A stretch of 13,481 bases of DNA from Betaproteobacteria bacterium. GTDB lineage: Bacteria; Pseudomonadota; Gammaproteobacteria; Burkholderiales; SG8-39. Of this stretch, positions 1-7,804 are shown piece by piece. Both the position numbers and the translations under genes were made by a program. Below the pieces are notes generated by a model. It saw nothing but the letters and a program-made list of their open reading frames with translations. It did no database searches and was not told the DNA's origin. The stretch is from positions 1-13,481 of the forward strand of contig QYQC01000190.1 in assembly GCA_007280315.1 (NCBI GenBank). The letters are read 5' to 3'. Numbering within the stretch: the first letter of the stretch is position 1; every line of letters starts with the position of its first letter.

Positions 1-184
1 CCGGCACCATCAGAGCCGGCAGGAGCGGGTCGGGCGCGAAGGCGGGTGCCGAGAGCGGGGCACCCCCGCCGGTAGCGCAGATGCGCACTTCGGAGCCGCC
101 GCCGACCTCCAGGCTGAGGCGGGTTATGAGCTGGATATCGGGGTCGTCCTCGACCAGCAGGATTTTCTTCAGCCCGCGATTCAT
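1..184 (-). CDS. Response regulator receiver protein (partial, runs off left edge)
   Basis: The first 61 residues of a CheY-like receiver domain are visible, reading leftwards from ATG at 184-182. The start ILLVEDDPDI (residues 8-17) supplies the beta-1 strand and the acidic pocket E12/D13/D14. Residues 47-61 (APAFAPDPLLPALMV then P) align with the usual beta-3 segment PDxxLLDxMMPG, but the position of the phosphoacceptor aspartate is alanine 57 (codon GCT at 16-14). The start codon overlaps the stop of the upstream kinase gene as ATGA, so the two are probably translationally coupled and the kinase is the expected partner. Whether an output domain follows cannot be seen. The alanine may reflect a true pseudo-receiver or poor sequence near a contig edge, since the segment around it is generally divergent while the N-terminus is canonical. 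Confidence 0.85.
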   Translation of the reverse strand, partial: MNRGLKKILLVEDDPDIQLITRLSLEVGGGSEVRICATGGGAPLSAPAFAPDPLLPALMVP

Positions 185-2709
185 GTCCGCCGCACAACGT
201 GGTCCTCGGCTTTCGTCGATGTCTCCGGGGCTTTTAGCGGCAGCTCGAAATAAAACGTCGTGCCCTGACCGGGGATACTTTCGAAATCGATCGTCCCGCC
301 GAGCATGTCGATAATCATTTTGCAGATGGCCAGCCCCAGACCCGTGCCGCCCCGTCTGCGCGAAGTCGAACTGTCGGCTTGCGCAAATCGGTCGAATACG
401 CGTGGCTTGAATTCTTCCGGAATGCCCGGACCGGGGTCGGTGACGCTTACCCGAAACGCGTCGCGCGTGCGTTGCAGGCGCACTTCAACGCGTGCGCCGC
501 GCGGCGGGGACTTGGCCGAATTAGACAGCAGGTTGGCCATCACCTGCATCAGCCGGTCGATGTTCGCCCCGACCCAGGCAGGACCCTGGCTTGGCGCCAG
601 TACCAGGGTAACCGCATAGCGGTCGGCATAACCTTGGTTGGCCTGGATTGCGTTTTCGAGCAATTCCAGGAGTTCCACCGGTTCGAGCTGGATCTGCAGC
701 GTGTTTGCATCGAGTCTTTCCACGTCGAGAATATCGTTGATCAGGCGCACCAGGCGTTGCGAGTTTTCTCTGGCGACGCGGATCAGGGTCTGCACATCTT
801 CGCGCAGATCCGGCATCTTGGTGAGCAGACCGAGAGAACCGACGATCGAGGAAAGCGGCGTGCGCAACTCATGGCTGACCACCGAGACGAACTCGTTCTT
901 CATGCGCTCGATTTCCTTGCGCGGAGAAATGTCGGCATTGGTTCCCGTCATGCGCAACGCCCTGCCGGAGGCGTCCCGGCTAACCACCTGTCCATGGCTC
1001 AGTATCCATTTCCATTTGCCGCTGCGCGTCTTTACGCGATGCTCGACATGGTACTCCGGGCTTGCGCCCTTCAATGCGGACAGGTTCGAGGCGTTTACCC
1101 GGTCGCGGTCGTCTGGGTGGACGAGTTCGAGCAATGACGCACCGTCCGTGAACGTCTCTTGCGGCTCGTCGCCCAGCATCTCGGACCAGCCCTCGCTCAG
1201 GTAGATTCTGCCGCTGGTAATATCGGCATCCCAGAGCGCCAGCCTTGATGCCTGCAGCGCCAGATCGAGCCGCTCATTCACGCGGGTGATCTCAGACTGC
1301 TGTTGCACGCGGCTACTGATGTCCGCGTGCGTTCCGATCATGCGCAGGGGCGTGCCCGAGGCGTCGCGGCTGACGATCACGCCCCGGGCGAGTATCCATT
1401 TCCAGCTGCCATCCTTGCATAGCATGCGAAATTCGGTCGCGTATGCTGGTCTGTGGCCCTCTACGTACGCCTGCAGGTCCGACATCACGCGCGGCTTGTC
1501 CTCAGGGTGAATCCGCTTTTCCCATTCATCGCGCCGATTCTCGAACTCGTCTTCGGCGAAGCCCAGCATCTCCTTGTAGCGTCCGGAATACAACACTTCG
1601 TTGGTTTGCATATTGCGATCCCAAACGCCGTCACCGGCGCCTTCCAGCGCGAATTTCCAGCGTTCCTCGCTTGCCCGCAACGCTTCCTCGACAGCCTTCC
1701 GCTCGGTTATGTCGATGATCATCGCAAAAAAACCTATGACGCGGCCGGCGCTGTCTTGGTCCGGAATAAAGCTGCCGGCAAGTTGGTGCTCGCGCCCATC
1801 GATACCCCGCCGCGCGCGCTCGTACTCGACGCGATTGCCCCGCAGCGCCTGTTCGATTTCCGGCAGGATCGATGCGTAGGTATCGTTTCCAAGTACCTCG
1901 GCAAGATGATGATTGTCAATGCGCCCTGTCGGCAGGTCCAGCCACTCCTCGATGGCGTAGTTGTGGAAGCGCAGGCGGTGGGCGCAGTCGACGTAGCCGA
2001 TCATCGCGGGAACCGAGCCTGTGACCAGTCGATACTGCTTCTCCTGTTCACGCAGGTGCTCTTCGGTCAGGCGCCGTTCCTCACGCTGGCGATTGATCAC
2101 CACGGCAGCGAAAAGCGCGAGCCCGATCGCCAGCAGCCCGCTCCATAGCGTGAACTGGCCGAGTTGTCGCGTGTGCTTCGCGAGATGTTCGTGACGCGCG
2201 CTGGCTGCGGCGTGTTCCTGTTGCCGCATCGCCTCGACCAGCTGGTCGAATTTTCGGTCGTTGTTGCGGTAGGTGTCGCTCGAAACAAAGGCTACAGTAG
2301 CGGCTACGCCCTTGTCCTGGCTCAGCCGGGTGACCTGTTGTTGCAATTTCGCCATGGACATTGCGACGGCGTCCAGCTCGGATACCCGGCTGTGCTGCGG
2401 GGCGTCGTCGGCGACATATTGGGCCAGCTGCGCGATGTCGGTCTTGCATTTCGCCTCCGTCTGCCGCAGCCGCTGCAGGTCCGGATCGGAACGGCTGATA
2501 ATGTAGCTCAAGGTCGCCGACGCCACCGCTTCCTTGGAACTGACCAGTTCTTCGAGTTTGGCTAGAATGCGCCGGCTGTTGGCGTCGGCATCGCCGCGCT
2601 TCACCTGCTCCGTTACGCTGAGCTGATACGCGCCGCCAATCGTGATCAGCATGGCGATGGTGGTCGCTAGAACCAGGTAGACGCCGATTCGGAACGGAAG
2701 TTTAATCAC
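181..2709 (-). CDS. Membrane sensor histidine kinase, CHASE3-like sensor plus three PAS domains
   Basis: An 842-residue sensor kinase. In order: transmembrane helix about 8-30, a helical extracytoplasmic region about 33-185 resembling CHASE3, transmembrane helix about 187-206, PAS about 225-337, PAS/PAC about 347-467, PAS/PAC about 477-597, HisKA about 604-669 and HATPase_c about 715-828. The H box SHELRTPL puts the phosphorylated histidine at H613. The N box has N726 and N730, G1 is DPGPG (758-762) and G2 is GGTGLGLAI (787-795), so catalysis should be intact. PAS2 and PAS3 share almost the same PAC block (437-465 and 567-595), which suggests internal duplication. No receiver domain is attached. 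The start is GTG at 2709; an in-frame TAA lies four codons upstream and no good ribosome binding site is visible. The next methionine would destroy helix 1. The ligand is unknown. The divergent Hpt and OmpR-type genes are likely functional partners. Confidence 0.93.
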   Translation of the reverse strand: MIKLPFRIGVYLVLATTIAMLITIGGAYQLSVTEQVKRGDADANSRRILAKLEELVSSKEAVASATLSYIISRSDPDLQRLRQTEAKCKTDIAQLAQYVADDAPQHSRVSELDAVAMSMAKLQQQVTRLSQDKGVAATVAFVSSDTYRNNDRKFDQLVEAMRQQEHAAASARHEHLAKHTRQLGQFTLWSGLLAIGLALFAAVVINRQREERRLTEEHLREQEKQYRLVTGSVPAMIGYVDCAHRLRFHNYAIEEWLDLPTGRIDNHHLAEVLGNDTYASILPEIEQALRGNRVEYERARRGIDGREHQLAGSFIPDQDSAGRVIGFFAMIIDITERKAVEEALRASEERWKFALEGAGDGVWDRNMQTNEVLYSGRYKEMLGFAEDEFENRRDEWEKRIHPEDKPRVMSDLQAYVEGHRPAYATEFRMLCKDGSWKWILARGVIVSRDASGTPLRMIGTHADISSRVQQQSEITRVNERLDLALQASRLALWDADITSGRIYLSEGWSEMLGDEPQETFTDGASLLELVHPDDRDRVNASNLSALKGASPEYHVEHRVKTRSGKWKWILSHGQVVSRDASGRALRMTGTNADISPRKEIERMKNEFVSVVSHELRTPLSSIVGSLGLLTKMPDLREDVQTLIRVARENSQRLVRLINDILDVERLDANTLQIQLEPVELLELLENAIQANQGYADRYAVTLVLAPSQGPAWVGANIDRLMQVMANLLSNSAKSPPRGARVEVRLQRTRDAFRVSVTDPGPGIPEEFKPRVFDRFAQADSSTSRRRGGTGLGLAICKMIIDMLGGTIDFESIPGQGTTFYFELPLKAPETSTKAEDHVVRRT

Positions 2710-2751
2710 TGGCGAAGCATCTTACTTTTCGCCGGCAGCGTCAATTATTGA

Positions 2752-2770
2752 GGCGCACTACTTTTGCGCC
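2752..2770. promoter_or_regulatory. Inverted repeat between divergent kinase and Hpt genes
   Basis: A perfect 6-bp inverted repeat, GGCGCA (2752-2757) and TGCGCC (2765-2770), with a 7-nt spacer lies in the 104-bp region between the GTG of the kinase (2709) and the ATG of the Hpt gene (2814). It could be a dimeric regulator site acting on both directions, or a short hairpin in one of the leaders. No convincing sigma70 promoter could be placed here. Confidence 0.35.
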
Positions 2771-2794
2771 AGCGCGGTCTGCCAAAATGGGCTC

Positions 2795-2802
2795 AGGAGA
2801 GG
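2795..2802 (+). promoter_or_regulatory. Ribosome binding site of the Hpt gene
   Basis: AGGAGAGG lies 11 nt before ATG 2814. The frame is open further upstream (TTG at 2748, ATG at 2787), but only the 2814 start is preceded by a purine-rich site and gives a protein that begins close to the Hpt fold. An ATG at 2804 is in another frame. Confidence 0.6.
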
Positions 2803-2813
2803 TATGTCGGACA

Positions 2814-3134
2814 ATGTCAGACAAGATCATCGTCGCAGTGGACGCGCAGATTGCCGCGCTGGTGCCGCGGTTTCTTGCTCATCGCGCGGCCGACGTCGAC
2901 AAAATTCGCGCGGCGCTGGCTGGTGCTGATTTCGAAACCATACGCGTCGTAGGGCATGGCATGAAAGGCGCGGGCGGCGGCTACGGTTTTCCCGAGATAT
3001 CGCGACTGGGCGCGCAGATGGAGGAGGGCGCGCGGCGGCGCGACACGACACAGATAAGCGCTCTTGTGGCAGACCTTGAAGCGTATCTCATGCGCATCGA
3101 ACTCAAGCCTGGCGACGGGCCGGATAAGGGGTAG
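2814..3134 (+). CDS. Stand-alone histidine phosphotransfer (Hpt) domain protein
   Basis: A 106-residue single-domain protein. The motif VGHGMKGAGGGYGF contains the phospho-accepting histidine H48 within HxxKG (H48, K51, G52), followed by the glycine and aromatic residues typical of Hpt helical bundles. Length matches lone Hpt proteins. Such proteins pass phosphate between receiver domains in multistep relays and lie in the cytoplasm. The kinase encoded divergently has no receiver or Hpt domain, whereas separate receivers are encoded on both sides, so this protein may link them. The downstream response regulator gene begins 54 bp later on the same strand, consistent with one transcript. Which receivers it serves is inference. 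Confidence 0.88.
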   Translation: MSDKIIVAVDAQIAALVPRFLAHRAADVDKIRAALAGADFETIRVVGHGMKGAGGGYGFPEISRLGAQMEEGARRRDTTQISALVADLEAYLMRIELKPGDGPDKG

Positions 3135-3188
3135 GCGCGGGACGCAATCAGCTATCGACGATCAACCATAACCGACGAACTGACCATC

Positions 3189-3890
3189 ATGCGTATTGCT
3201 TTGCTGGAGGACGAACAGGATCAGTCAGACCTAGTGTGCGCCTGGCTGAACGCGGCCGGCCACAGCTGCCACGCCTATGCGCTGGGCAAAGACCTGGTGC
3301 GTGAGGTGCAGCGAGAAACATTCGATCTGTTTCTGCTCGACTGGGAAGTGCCAGGGATGTCCGGAGCGGACGTTCTGGTGTGGATCCGGGCGAATATCGC
3401 GGAGCGGGTGCCGGTGCTGTTCGTCACCGCGCGCCAGCGCGAGGAGGACATCGTTCATGCCCTCACCAATGGTGCCGATGACTATATGGTGAAACCCCTG
3501 GGCAAGCTCGAGTTGCTCGCGCGCATCGACGCGCTGGGGCGCAGGGCACGCCCGAACCCGCCCGCCGATGAGGGTGTGCTGGAGTACGGGCGGCTGAGTA
3601 TCGATTGCCGCAGCCGCGAGGTCAAACTGAATGGCGAAGCGGTGGCGATGACGCAGAAGGACTATGAACTCGCGTTGTTTTTGCTGCGCAACATCGGCCG
3701 CCTGCTGTCGCGCGGCTACATACTGGAAGCAGTCTGGGGACAGGCGGCCGAAATCAACACGCGTACCGTGGACACGCACGTCAGCCGCATCCGCGGCAAG
3801 CTACAGCTTACGCCGGAAAATGGATGGCGCCTGTCGGCGGTATATCAGCACGGCTATCGCCTGGAGCAGATACCCGCGGCCGCGCCGTAG
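3189..3890 (+). CDS. OmpR/PhoB-family response regulator
   Basis: A 233-residue two-domain regulator. The receiver domain (1-118) has acidic pocket E7/D8, phosphoacceptor D51 in LLDWEVPG, switch T80 and K102 in VKPLG, so it is expected to be phosphorylatable. Residues about 130-228 form the winged-helix DNA-binding domain, with the recognition region TRTVDTHVSRIRGKL and the wing around HGYRLE. It probably activates or represses transcription in response to the neighbouring kinase/Hpt proteins. The ATG start has no clear Shine-Dalgarno sequence but gives the exact receiver N-terminus (MRIALLEDE). The target genes are not indicated by this sequence. Confidence 0.94.
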   Translation: MRIALLEDEQDQSDLVCAWLNAAGHSCHAYALGKDLVREVQRETFDLFLLDWEVPGMSGADVLVWIRANIAERVPVLFVTARQREEDIVHALTNGADDYMVKPLGKLELLARIDALGRRARPNPPADEGVLEYGRLSIDCRSREVKLNGEAVAMTQKDYELALFLLRNIGRLLSRGYILEAVWGQAAEINTRTVDTHVSRIRGKLQLTPENGWRLSAVYQHGYRLEQIPAAAP

Positions 3891-3932
3891 CGCCGGGGTG
3901 AGTTGCGCAGCGCCGACTAGCCAGGTCCTACC

Positions 3933-4148
3933 TTGAGCAAATTGCTGTTATTGATCCTTGTCATTGTGGCCGTGTGGTTGTTGGCCAAGGGCTTTCGGCG
4001 CAAAGGCGGCGCCGGGGGGGCGCCTGCGGCGGCGCCCGAGCAGATGGTCCATTGCAGCCATTGCGGCCTGTACCTGCCGCAAAGCGAAGCCATCCACGAC
4101 GAGGATAGGTTCTTTTGCTGCGCCGAACACCGCCGCCTGGCGGGGTAG
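3933..4148 (+). CDS. Small membrane-anchored cysteine-rich protein, PP0621-like
   Basis: A 71-residue protein with one N-terminal hydrophobic helix (about 3-18), a basic and glycine/alanine/proline-rich linker (about 20-36), and a C-terminal module with C41-x2-C44 and C62-C63-x2-H66 that looks like a small metal-binding site. This layout matches the uncharacterised PP0621 family, which I recall as commonly found next to PilS/PilR genes in beta- and gammaproteobacteria. The start is TTG at 3933, preceded by AGGT (3923-3926) with 6-nt spacing; it places the hydrophobic helix at the N-terminus. It is probably the first gene of the pilS-pilR-ampD operon. Its function is unknown; metal binding is inferred from the cysteines only. 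Confidence 0.82.
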   Translation: MSKLLLLILVIVAVWLLAKGFRRKGGAGGAPAAAPEQMVHCSHCGLYLPQSEAIHDEDRFFCCAEHRRLAG

Positions 4149-4236
4149 CCTTGTTCCGGAATCCGTCGCCAGGCAACTTCTGCTGCGCTCGAGCATCAGG
4201 GGAGCAAAACTCACCATATTGTAGCGACCCACGATA

Positions 4237-5826
4237 ATGGCCACCTGGCATATTTCAGGCGATACGCAACCGGATTCGTTCTGGGTTTCGTTGCGCCTTT
4301 TCAACGTCTACCGGATGCTGCTCGCTGCGGTGTTCCTCGCCGCGGTCATGATTTTCGGCGACAGCCTCAACTTCGGCAGTCACAACCTGGCCCAGTTCAA
4401 ATATGTCAGCAGTGTGTATTTGCTGCTGGCGGTGGCATTCCAGGTGCTGCTGGAAAAAAATCGCAGATACTTCAATATTCAATTGAGTATGCACGTGCTC
4501 GCCGATATCGTGGCGACGGTGATGCTGATGAATGCCAGCGATGGTTTCAGAAGCGGACTCGGTGTGATGCTGCTGATATCGCTCGCGGCTGCGGCGCTGG
4601 TGAGCCGTGGCGCACTGATGCTGTTCTACGCAGCGCTCGCGTCGATCGCAATTCTGCTGGAGCAGACCTACTGGGTCCTCAGCTTTGATCGCAGTGAAGC
4701 CAATTTCGTGCAACCGGGGTTGTTGTCCATTGGCTATTTCGCCACCGCGTTGATCACCAACCAATTGGCGCGGCGGGTGATTCGTCAGGAACGCGTGATG
4801 CGCCAGCGCTCGGTCGATCTGAGCAATCAGCTGCGCATCAGCCAGCTGGTGATCCAGGACATGCAGGATGCAGTACTCGTGGTCGACGGTAACGGCCTGG
4901 TGCGCCAGCATAACCCGCAGGTTTCGCTGCTCCTGGGATGGTCGGCGCCGGAACTCGACCAGATCGAGAATTATTCGCCCGAGCTCGCGCGCGCACTCGC
5001 GCGCTGGCGCGACTCGGGGGGCAGTTCGGAACAAACTTTGCTGCTGCCTGGAAGCGGCAAGCAGGTGCGCGCGCGTTTTGTCGAGGCCGGCGCCGAGGGC
5101 GGCAGCATTTCACTGATTTTCCTTGAGGACTTGTCGCGACTGCAGGAGCAGGCGCAGCAACTGAAGCTGGCGGCGCTCGGGAGGCTCACCGCCAATATTG
5201 CGCACGAGATCCGCAATCCGCTCTCGGCGATCAGTCACGCGAGCGAGCTGTTGCTGGAGGAGTATCGCGGTCCCGCGCCGGATCGTCTACTGCATATCAT
5301 TCAGGACAACAGCAAACGCCTCGATCGCATGGTGAACAACGTGCTCGAACTGACGCGGCGCGATCGGGTGCGTCCGGAGATCGTCAAGCTTGGCGACTTT
5401 TTGCCTTCCTTCGTTGACGAATTCGCGCAGAACGAACGCATTCCTGCGACAGCCTTTGCACTCGAAGTGCACGAGACGGCCGAAATCGTTTTCGACCGGG
5501 TGCAGTTGCAGCAAGTGTTGTGGAACCTGCTGCGCAATGCATGGCGTCACTCGCGCCAGGGCGAACTGAGCGTGCGCGTGGCAGTTAGGCGCCTGGCGAA
5601 TCGGGTAGAATTGCACGTGATCGACGACGGCGAGGGCGTGCCCACGCACCTGCGGCAGCAATTGTTCGAACCTTTCTTCACTACCTACAGCAGCGGCACC
5701 GGCCTTGGCCTGTATATCGCGCGCGAGATGTGCGCCGCGAATTCGGCAATCCTGGAGTATGTCGACCCGCGATCCGAGCAAGGCGGGGCGGATTTCCGCA
5801 TCCTTTGTGGAACCAAGCAGCCATGA
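4237..5826 (+). CDS. pilS: Sensor histidine kinase PilS
   Basis: A 529-residue kinase, close to the usual length of PilS. The N-terminal region (about 20-180) is strongly hydrophobic and fits the six transmembrane helices of the PilS family, followed by a linker helix, a PAS domain (about 195-300), HisKA with IAHEIRNPLSAISH (histidine H323), and HATPase_c with N box N430/N434, G1 DDGEG (463-467) and G2 GTGLGLYI (487-494). In Pseudomonas, PilS controls PilR phosphorylation and so transcription of the type IV pilin gene; the inner-membrane helices sense pilin itself. The adjacent sigma54 activator supports the same pairing here. The ATG at 4237 lacks a good ribosome binding site; 88 bp separate it from the preceding small gene. 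It ends in an ATGA overlap with pilR. A different NtrB-like role is possible but less likely given the membrane segments. Confidence 0.88.
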   Translation: MATWHISGDTQPDSFWVSLRLFNVYRMLLAAVFLAAVMIFGDSLNFGSHNLAQFKYVSSVYLLLAVAFQVLLEKNRRYFNIQLSMHVLADIVATVMLMNASDGFRSGLGVMLLISLAAAALVSRGALMLFYAALASIAILLEQTYWVLSFDRSEANFVQPGLLSIGYFATALITNQLARRVIRQERVMRQRSVDLSNQLRISQLVIQDMQDAVLVVDGNGLVRQHNPQVSLLLGWSAPELDQIENYSPELARALARWRDSGGSSEQTLLLPGSGKQVRARFVEAGAEGGSISLIFLEDLSRLQEQAQQLKLAALGRLTANIAHEIRNPLSAISHASELLLEEYRGPAPDRLLHIIQDNSKRLDRMVNNVLELTRRDRVRPEIVKLGDFLPSFVDEFAQNERIPATAFALEVHETAEIVFDRVQLQQVLWNLLRNAWRHSRQGELSVRVAVRRLANRVELHVIDDGEGVPTHLRQQLFEPFFTTYSSGTGLGLYIAREMCAANSAILEYVDPRSEQGGADFRILCGTKQP

Positions 5827-7187
5827 GACGCGCCGAGCGCAGAAACGAGCCGGTCGCCGCTGCGGTCCTGGTCGTCGACGATGAGGCCGATATCCGCGAA
5901 TTGCTCGAGCTCACCCTGCTGCGCATGGGGCTCACCGTGGAATCAGCCGCTAGCCTGGTCGAAGCGCGAGCGCTGCTCAAGGCCAAACACTTCGACCTGT
6001 GCCTGACCGACATGCGTCTGCCAGACGGCGAAGGTCTGGACCTGGTGCGTCACATAAGTGAGCACTGCGGTGACGTTCCGGTGGCGGTGATCACAGCATA
6101 CGGCAGCGCTGAAAACGCAGTCGCAGCGCTCAAGGCCGGCGCATTCGATTATTTGTCCAAACCGGTGTCGCTGGAGAACCTGCGTACTCTGGTCAAGTCG
6201 GCGCTGAAGCTGCCGCAGCAGCATCCGGTGACCAGACCCGCGCGTCAGCAACTGCTGGGAGAATCGCCCGCCATTCAGCAGGCGCGCGAGATGATTTCCA
6301 AGCTCGCGCGCAGTCAGGCGCCGGTTTACATCGGCGGCGAATCGGGCAGCGGCAAGGAATTGGCGGCGCGCCTGATCCACGAACTGGGGGGGCGGCGCGA
6401 CCAGCCGTTTGTTCCGGTCAATTGCGGCGCCATTCCGGAAAACCTGATGGAGAGCGAATTCTTCGGCTATAAGAAAGGCGCTTTCACCGGGGCCGAGGCC
6501 GAGCGCGACGGTTTCTTCCAGGTGGCGCACGGCGGCACGCTGTTTCTTGACGAAGTTGCCGATTTGCCTCTCGCGATGCAGGTCAAACTGCTGCGCGCGA
6601 TCCAGGAGAAGCGGGTGCGCAAGGTGGGCGCTACGGGCGAGGACGCCGTGGACGTGCGCATGATCTGTGCCACTCATCAAAACCTCAACGCGCTGGTCGA
6701 GGCGGGGAGGTTCCGCCAGGACCTGTATTTCCGTCTCAACGTGATTGAGCTGAAGATGCCGTCGCTGAAGGAATGCCGCGAAGACATCGCGGCGCTGGCG
6801 GAGTCTATGCTACTGCGCATGGGCGGGCCGGACGGCGCCGCACCGCGCCTGTCCAAGGTTGCGCTGGCAGAACTCGAGCGCTACGACTTTCCCGGCAATG
6901 TGCGGGAGCTGGAAAATATTCTGGAACGTGCCGTGGCGCTGTGCGGCAGCAAGGAGATCCAGCCTGACGATCTGCGACTCACACCCGCGCGTCAGGCGGG
7001 CGAGCCGCCCGCGGGCGGCAAGTGGCCGTTGCCCGACTATCTGGACCGCGTCGAACGCGAGGCCATCCTCGAAGCGCTGGAGAGGACACGCTTCAATCGC
7101 ACTGCCGCGGCCAGACTGCTCGGCATCACATTTCGCGCACTGCGCTACCGCATGGAGCGCCTGGGAATCAACGAACCGAGCCCATGA
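5823..7187 (+). CDS. pilR: Sigma54-dependent response regulator PilR
   Basis: A 454-residue NtrC-family activator. The receiver domain (about 14-128) has the acidic pocket D19/D20, phosphoacceptor D63, T91 and K113. The AAA+ domain (about 145-375) has Walker A GESGSGKE (172-179), the sigma54-contacting loop GAFTGA (219-224) and Walker B GGTLFLDE (237-244). A Fis-type helix-turn-helix occupies about 409-447 (NRTAAARLLGITFRALRYR). All parts needed for ATP-driven opening of sigma54 promoters are present. The frame is open upstream, but ATG 5823, overlapping the pilS stop as ATGA, gives the proper receiver start. It is expected to activate pilin genes elsewhere. The stop overlaps the ampD start in the same way. 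Confidence 0.92.
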   Translation: MRRAERRNEPVAAAVLVVDDEADIRELLELTLLRMGLTVESAASLVEARALLKAKHFDLCLTDMRLPDGEGLDLVRHISEHCGDVPVAVITAYGSAENAVAALKAGAFDYLSKPVSLENLRTLVKSALKLPQQHPVTRPARQQLLGESPAIQQAREMISKLARSQAPVYIGGESGSGKELAARLIHELGGRRDQPFVPVNCGAIPENLMESEFFGYKKGAFTGAEAERDGFFQVAHGGTLFLDEVADLPLAMQVKLLRAIQEKRVRKVGATGEDAVDVRMICATHQNLNALVEAGRFRQDLYFRLNVIELKMPSLKECREDIAALAESMLLRMGGPDGAAPRLSKVALAELERYDFPGNVRELENILERAVALCGSKEIQPDDLRLTPARQAGEPPAGGKWPLPDYLDRVEREAILEALERTRFNRTAAARLLGITFRALRYRMERLGINEPSP

Positions 7188-7720
7188 TCGTCGATGTCAA
7201 CGGCCGCGCCGACGCGGCGCGCTTCGTCGCTTCCGCCAATTGCGACGAGCGGCCGTCGGGTGAAGCAATCACGCTGCTGGTGCTCCATAACATCAGCATG
7301 CCGCCTGGTGAATTCGGCGGCGACGGCGTGGTGCGCCTGTTCACAAACGAGCTCGACTACGACGCACACCCTTATTATCGGACGCTGGTGGATATGCGCG
7401 TGTCGGCGCATTTCTTGATTCGCCGCACCGGTGAACTGCTGCAGTTCGTGCCCTGTGGAATGCGCGCCTGGCACGCCGGAGTGTCCGTCTGGTGCGGACG
7501 CAGCAGCTGCAACGACTACTCGATCGGCATCGAACTGGAGGGCGCGGACGACGTGCCCTATGCCGAAGCGCAGTATCGCGTGCTGGCGGGACTCGCGCAG
7601 GCGCTGCGCGCCGCCTACCCGATTACCGACGTCGTCGGCCACTGCGACATTGCACCATTGCGCAAGACGGATCCCGGCCCCAGCTTCGATTGGCTTCGTT
7701 TCCGCAGCTCGATCGAATAA
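7184..7720 (+). CDS. ampD: 1,6-anhydro-N-acetylmuramyl-L-alanine amidase AmpD
   Basis: A 178-residue zinc amidase, about the length of enterobacterial AmpD (roughly 183-187). It is predicted to cleave the bond between anhydro-N-acetylmuramic acid and L-alanine in cytoplasmic peptidoglycan recycling. Expected zinc ligands are H35 (LVLHNIS), H153 (VVGHCDIAP) and D163 (KTDPGP); E117 in SIGIELEG and K161 fit the catalytic residues, and AWHAG (94-98 region) is a family hallmark. There is no signal peptide, in line with a cytoplasmic enzyme. The start at 7184 overlaps the pilR stop (ATGA); the open frame upstream lies inside pilR. In many bacteria loss of AmpD derepresses AmpC beta-lactamase, but no ampC or ampR is visible here. 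Confidence 0.94.
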   Translation: MIVDVNGRADAARFVASANCDERPSGEAITLLVLHNISMPPGEFGGDGVVRLFTNELDYDAHPYYRTLVDMRVSAHFLIRRTGELLQFVPCGMRAWHAGVSVWCGRSSCNDYSIGIELEGADDVPYAEAQYRVLAGLAQALRAAYPITDVVGHCDIAPLRKTDPGPSFDWLRFRSSIE

Positions 7721-7729
7721 GAAAAGCGG

Positions 7730-7748
7730 CGCCGTCGCATTGACGGCG
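7730..7748 (+). other. Hairpin just after ampD
   Basis: CGCCGTC (7730-7736) and GACGGCG (7742-7748) form a perfect 7-bp stem with a 5-nt loop, starting 9 nt after the ampD stop codon. No T run follows, so it is more likely a 3'-end stabilising or processing hairpin than a complete intrinsic terminator. Confidence 0.5.
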
Positions 7749-7804
7749 ATGGAAATTCGAATCGCGCAATTTCCTCTGCGCGCAATCCTTCCGACAGCAT
7801 GCGT

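Noticed and set aside
379..1137. A 252-codon plus-strand frame opposite the kinase
   Set aside because: It overlaps HisKA, HATPase and PAS3 coding sequence of a complete kinase, and its protein shows no domain logic.
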